Source: JAOAJF01 sp046295675 (GTDB lineage Archaea > Micrarchaeota > Micrarchaeia > Anstonellales > Anstonellaceae). Taken from it: a DNA stretch of 8,970 nucleotides. Below, in pieces: positions 7,274 to 8,970 of this stretch. Positions within the stretch are counted from its first letter, which is position 1. Every line of letters begins with the position of its first letter. Below the pieces are notes generated by a model. That model ran no database searches. It was not told where the DNA came from and saw only the letters and a list, made by a program, of their open reading frames with translations. Both the position numbers and the translations under genes were made by a program. The stretch covers positions 1 to 8,970 of the forward strand of contig JBKBMW010000030.1 in assembly GCA_046295675.1 (NCBI GenBank), in the 5' to 3' direction.

Positions 7274-7317
7274 ATTTTAAAATCGTTTATTAACAGGATA
7301 AATAATAATAAAAAGAG

Positions 7318-7333
7318 AATTTTTAAATTTAAC
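7318..7333 (-). promoter_or_regulatory. Possible TATA element for the pyrophosphatase gene
   Basis: Read on the minus strand this is GTTAAATTTAAAAATT, which resembles an archaeal TATA box. Transcription would start about 25 bases downstream, near 7295-7300, leaving a leader of roughly 35-40 bases that includes the GGAGGT site. It lies after the T-rich end of the PIN gene. The assignment rests on base composition and spacing only. Confidence 0.3.
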
Positions 7334-7335
7334 TT

Positions 7336-7360
7336 TAAAAATAAAAAAAATAAAAAATAA
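7336..7360 (-). terminator. T-rich terminator after the PIN gene
   Basis: The minus strand carries runs of six, eight and five T residues separated by single A residues, starting about 13 bases after the PIN gene stop. No stem-loop is needed for archaeal U-tract termination. It separates the PIN transcript from the pyrophosphatase promoter. Confidence 0.45.
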
Positions 7361-7372
7361 ATGAAAAATATT

Positions 7373-7798
7373 TTAGAGATATTGTATTAAATGTTTATCT
7401 TTAAGTGTAATAATTCTAATATTAAATTTTTTTAATTTTTTTATAAGTGCTTTATCTGAAGTTGCAACTAAAGCCTTTTTTTGTCTTGCTAAATTTATTA
7501 AAGAAGAATCCGCATTTCTTTCCTTTGTAAGGATAAAATGAAGCTTTTTCTTTTCCTTTAGTTTCTCTATTAAAACCAAACATGATTTTGCAGCTATTGC
7601 CCTTTTATTCTTTTTAAGTGTAAAATTTTTTAGTTCCTCTAAAACAGGAGAGGGAAGTAAAATCAAAAATGGCTTATAATCAAAAAGATTTTCTATCCCA
7701 TCTATAATATTTATAGCTTTTTCATAAAATAAAAGCCAAAAATTTGTATCAACTAGTACAAATTTGTAGTTGTTTAATTTGTGCCTTTTACTTTCCAT
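7373..7798 (-). CDS. PIN-domain nuclease, archaeal Fcf1/Utp24-like
   Basis: This is a predicted Mg2+/Mn2+-dependent endoribonuclease of 141 residues, essentially one PIN domain. The acidic active-site set is present: Asp17 in LVDTNFWLLF, Glu54 in SPVLEELKNF, Asp97 in ADSSLINLA, and Asp115 in ATSDKALIKKL. A long Lys-rich helix (about 60-86) and the ending IRIITLKDKHL match archaeal Fcf1-like proteins (COG1412), whose eukaryotic relatives cleave pre-rRNA. The alternative is a VapC-type toxin, but no antitoxin-sized gene precedes it: the upstream neighbour is divergent, 43 bases away. The basic leader MESKRHKLNNYK is longer than in minimal PIN proteins; the next in-frame Met is absent, so this start is the only ATG choice. 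The target RNA cannot be read from sequence. Confidence 0.8.
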   Translation of the reverse strand: MESKRHKLNNYKFVLVDTNFWLLFYEKAINIIDGIENLFDYKPFLILLPSPVLEELKNFTLKKNKRAIAAKSCLVLIEKLKEKKKLHFILTKERNADSSLINLARQKKALVATSDKALIKKLKKFNIRIITLKDKHLIQYL

Positions 7799-7841
7799 AA
7801 GAATACAAAATTATTAATAAATTAAATGATTTAAAATAGAT
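7799..7841. promoter_or_regulatory. Compact divergent promoter between PIN and NFACT-R genes
   Basis: Only 43 bases separate the two start codons. The core, about 7811-7827 (TTATTAATAAATTAA), is nearly symmetric and sits about 20-30 bases from both ATGs, so it could act as a TATA element in either direction. Neither gene has a Shine-Dalgarno sequence, so both messages are probably leaderless. The shared element would tie expression of the two genes together. Confidence 0.4.
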
Positions 7842-8612
7842 ATGGATAGCAAAAAAGAAATAGAACTCTCCTCTAAAAAAAATATTTGGAAAAATTTGGA
7901 AGAAATATACCAAAAATTAAAAGAATTAGAGTTGAAAAAAGAAAAAATTGAACAAGAAATAGAAAAAACCAAAAAGGAGATGGATAGACTTTATCAAGAA
8001 ACCCCAGTTGCTCAAGAACAAAAAAAAGAAATAAAAAAGAGAAAGCTCTGGTATGAAAATTATTTATGGTTTTATACAACAAACAATTTTTTAGTAATTG
8101 CTGGAAAGAATGCAAAACAAAACGATGAGCTTTATGCTAAACACTTAAAAGAAGAGGACTTGTTTTTTCATGCAGAAATCATTGGAGCACCAGCTACAAT
8201 TTTAAAAAATGGTTTAAAAGCAAAGGAGAAAGATATTTTAGAGACTGCTCAATGGGCAGCTTCTTTTTCTTCTGCATGGAAAAAGAAAATAGCAAGTATA
8301 GATGTTTATTATGTAAAAAAAGAGCAGATTACAAAACATAGTGCAGGTCAATATGTTGGAAAGGGGGCTTTTTTGATTTTGGGAAAAAGAAATTGGTTAA
8401 AAGATATAGAGCTTGCATTAAAAATTATAAAAGAAAATGAACAATTTTATGTACTTCCAAAAAACCATTCCAAAAACAAGAATAATTTAGTTTTTCTTTA
8501 TCCTGGAGACATAGAAAAAGAGAAAGCAATAGATATTATTTACCAAAGAACAAAAATTAAAAAGGAGGAGATTAGCTCAAGGCTTCCTTCAGGGGGATAT
8601 GAAATAAAATGA
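7842..8612 (+). CDS. Stand-alone coiled-coil plus NFACT-R protein (C-terminal half of RqcH/NEMF)
   Basis: The NFACT-R domain (DUF814) belongs to RqcH/Rqc2/NEMF, which bind stalled 60S/50S-tRNA complexes and direct C-terminal tailing. Visible here: ELSSKKNIWKNLEEIYQKLK (9-28), resembling the linker before the coiled coil in full-length proteins; a Lys/Glu coiled coil (about 20-68); LWYENYLWFYTTNNFLVIAGK (69-89); NDELYAKHL (94-102); DLFFHAEIIGAPATILKNG (106-124); the AAxFSSAWK segment; and the C-terminal RLPSGGYEI. Full-length archaeal relatives are about 650 residues. This protein has 256 and lacks NFACT-N and the HhH region, including the conserved Asp-Arg used for tRNA engagement. The plus strand upstream holds no NFACT-N coding, so this is a split gene, not a local frameshift. 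It overlaps the MBL gene by 4 bases (ATGA). Confidence 0.88.
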   Translation: MDSKKEIELSSKKNIWKNLEEIYQKLKELELKKEKIEQEIEKTKKEMDRLYQETPVAQEQKKEIKKRKLWYENYLWFYTTNNFLVIAGKNAKQNDELYAKHLKEEDLFFHAEIIGAPATILKNGLKAKEKDILETAQWAASFSSAWKKKIASIDVYYVKKEQITKHSAGQYVGKGAFLILGKRNWLKDIELALKIIKENEQFYVLPKNHSKNKNNLVFLYPGDIEKEKAIDIIYQRTKIKKEEISSRLPSGGYEIK

Positions 8613-8970
8613 AAAACTTGAAATTGGATGATTTTAAAAAAGTTTTAAACAATGAAGAGATTTATTATTTAAGAATAGAGGATAGACTGTGCTCAAATAG
8701 ATATGCTATATTAAACGAAAAAAAAGAAGTTTTCTTAATAGATTCTGGAGATGGAAGAGATAAGCTTGCTTTTACTCCAAGAATATGTATATTAACTCAT
8801 GGACATTTTGACCATACAGGAGGAGTTGAAAAAAATTGGCAAGCATACATTTCAGAAAAAGAACAAACAAATTTACAATATATGAAAATACCGCAAAATG
8901 TAAAAAAGATAGAAAAACAAAGTTTTGAATTTGGGGGATATGAATTTGAGATTATTTCAACTCCTGGGCA
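8609..8970 (+). CDS. Metallo-beta-lactamase-fold hydrolase, 3' end cut by window
   Basis: This is a predicted zinc-dependent hydrolase of the glyoxalase II-like MBL superfamily; 120 complete codons are visible from MKNLKLDDFKK. The early strands include RYAILNEKKEVFLIDSGDG (31-49), followed by the metal motif T-H-G-H-F-D-H (63-69; His64, His66, Asp68, His69) and TGG. The last visible residues, EFEIISTPG, lead into what is normally the third-ligand His of the P-G-H-T motif; the broken last codon (CA) is compatible with His. The substrate cannot be told; MBL enzymes include thioesterases, phosphodiesterases and RNases, and the missing C-terminus holds the distinguishing parts. ATG overlaps the NFACT-R stop as ATGA, so the two are translated from one message. 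GGGGG about 12 bases upstream is a poor ribosome site. Confidence 0.85.
   Translation, partial: MKNLKLDDFKKVLNNEEIYYLRIEDRLCSNRYAILNEKKEVFLIDSGDGRDKLAFTPRICILTHGHFDHTGGVEKNWQAYISEKEQTNLQYMKIPQNVKKIEKQSFEFGGYEFEIISTPG

Noticed and set aside
7373..7798. PIN gene as the toxin of a VapBC toxin-antitoxin pair.
   Set aside because: No small antitoxin gene lies upstream or overlapping: the upstream gene is divergent and encodes NFACT-R. The sequence pattern fits Fcf1-like archaeal PIN proteins better.
7799..7841. NFACT-R gene as a frameshifted remnant of an upstream full-length RqcH.
   Set aside because: The 43 bases upstream and the opposite-strand PIN gene leave no room for NFACT-N coding in any plus-strand frame, and the retained protein starts at a natural domain boundary.
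7873..8115. Minus-strand open frame of 80 codons opposite the NFACT-R coiled coil, Phe/Leu-rich like a membrane protein.
   Set aside because: Lys/Glu-rich coiled-coil codons read backwards give Phe/Leu/Ser, which explains the hydrophobic look.
8561..8571. AAAAGGAGGAG, a strong Shine-Dalgarno-like string inside the NFACT-R gene.
   Set aside because: No start codon follows at a usable distance; the bases simply encode Lys-Lys-Glu-Glu. The MBL start is about 38 bases further on.

Overview
The window is strongly AT-rich, gene-dense and clearly archaeal. The evidence is an archaeal/eukaryotic-type leucyl-tRNA synthetase, a Trm5-family tRNA methyltransferase, class III (archaeal type IV pilin) signal peptides, an Fcf1-like PIN protein, and T-tract-like gene ends. 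The low GC, compact layout and a split NFACT gene suggest a small-genome, DPANN-like lineage. The lineage is an inference; no rRNA or other marker here fixes it.

Layout, right to left on the minus strand. A PIN-domain nuclease gene (7373-7798) ends in a T-rich terminator. A potassium-independent H+-pumping pyrophosphatase (5226-7259) follows as its own unit, with a strong Shine-Dalgarno site and its own T-rich 3' end. Next comes a tight run of six genes: leucyl-tRNA synthetase (2330-5131), a Trm5-like tRNA methyltransferase (1494-2321), three pilin-like proteins (1089-1475, 587-1114, 159-596) and a fourth short membrane protein cut by the window edge (1-162). Spacing in this run is 8 and 18 bases, then overlaps of 26, 10 and 4 bases, so it reads as one operon.

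On the plus strand, divergent from the PIN gene across 43 bases, lie a stand-alone coiled-coil plus NFACT-R protein (7842-8612) and, overlapping it by 4 bases, a metallo-beta-lactamase-fold hydrolase cut off at 8970. The NFACT-R protein is the C-terminal half of an RqcH/NEMF-type ribosome quality-control factor; the N-terminal half is not in the window.

How the genes may work together: LeuRS and Trm5 act on overlapping substrates (tRNA-Leu is a classic m1G37 tRNA), so the front of the operon is tRNA maturation. The back of the operon is a cell-surface module whose predicted outside domains carry 14 N-glycosylation sequons. The pyrophosphatase uses the PPi released by aminoacylation and other biosynthesis to pump protons. 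The items most worth a second look are the split NFACT protein with its nuclease and MBL neighbours, the sequon-dense pilin set with its +5/+6 acidic-residue variation, and the altered N-x-P motif of the Trm5-like enzyme.
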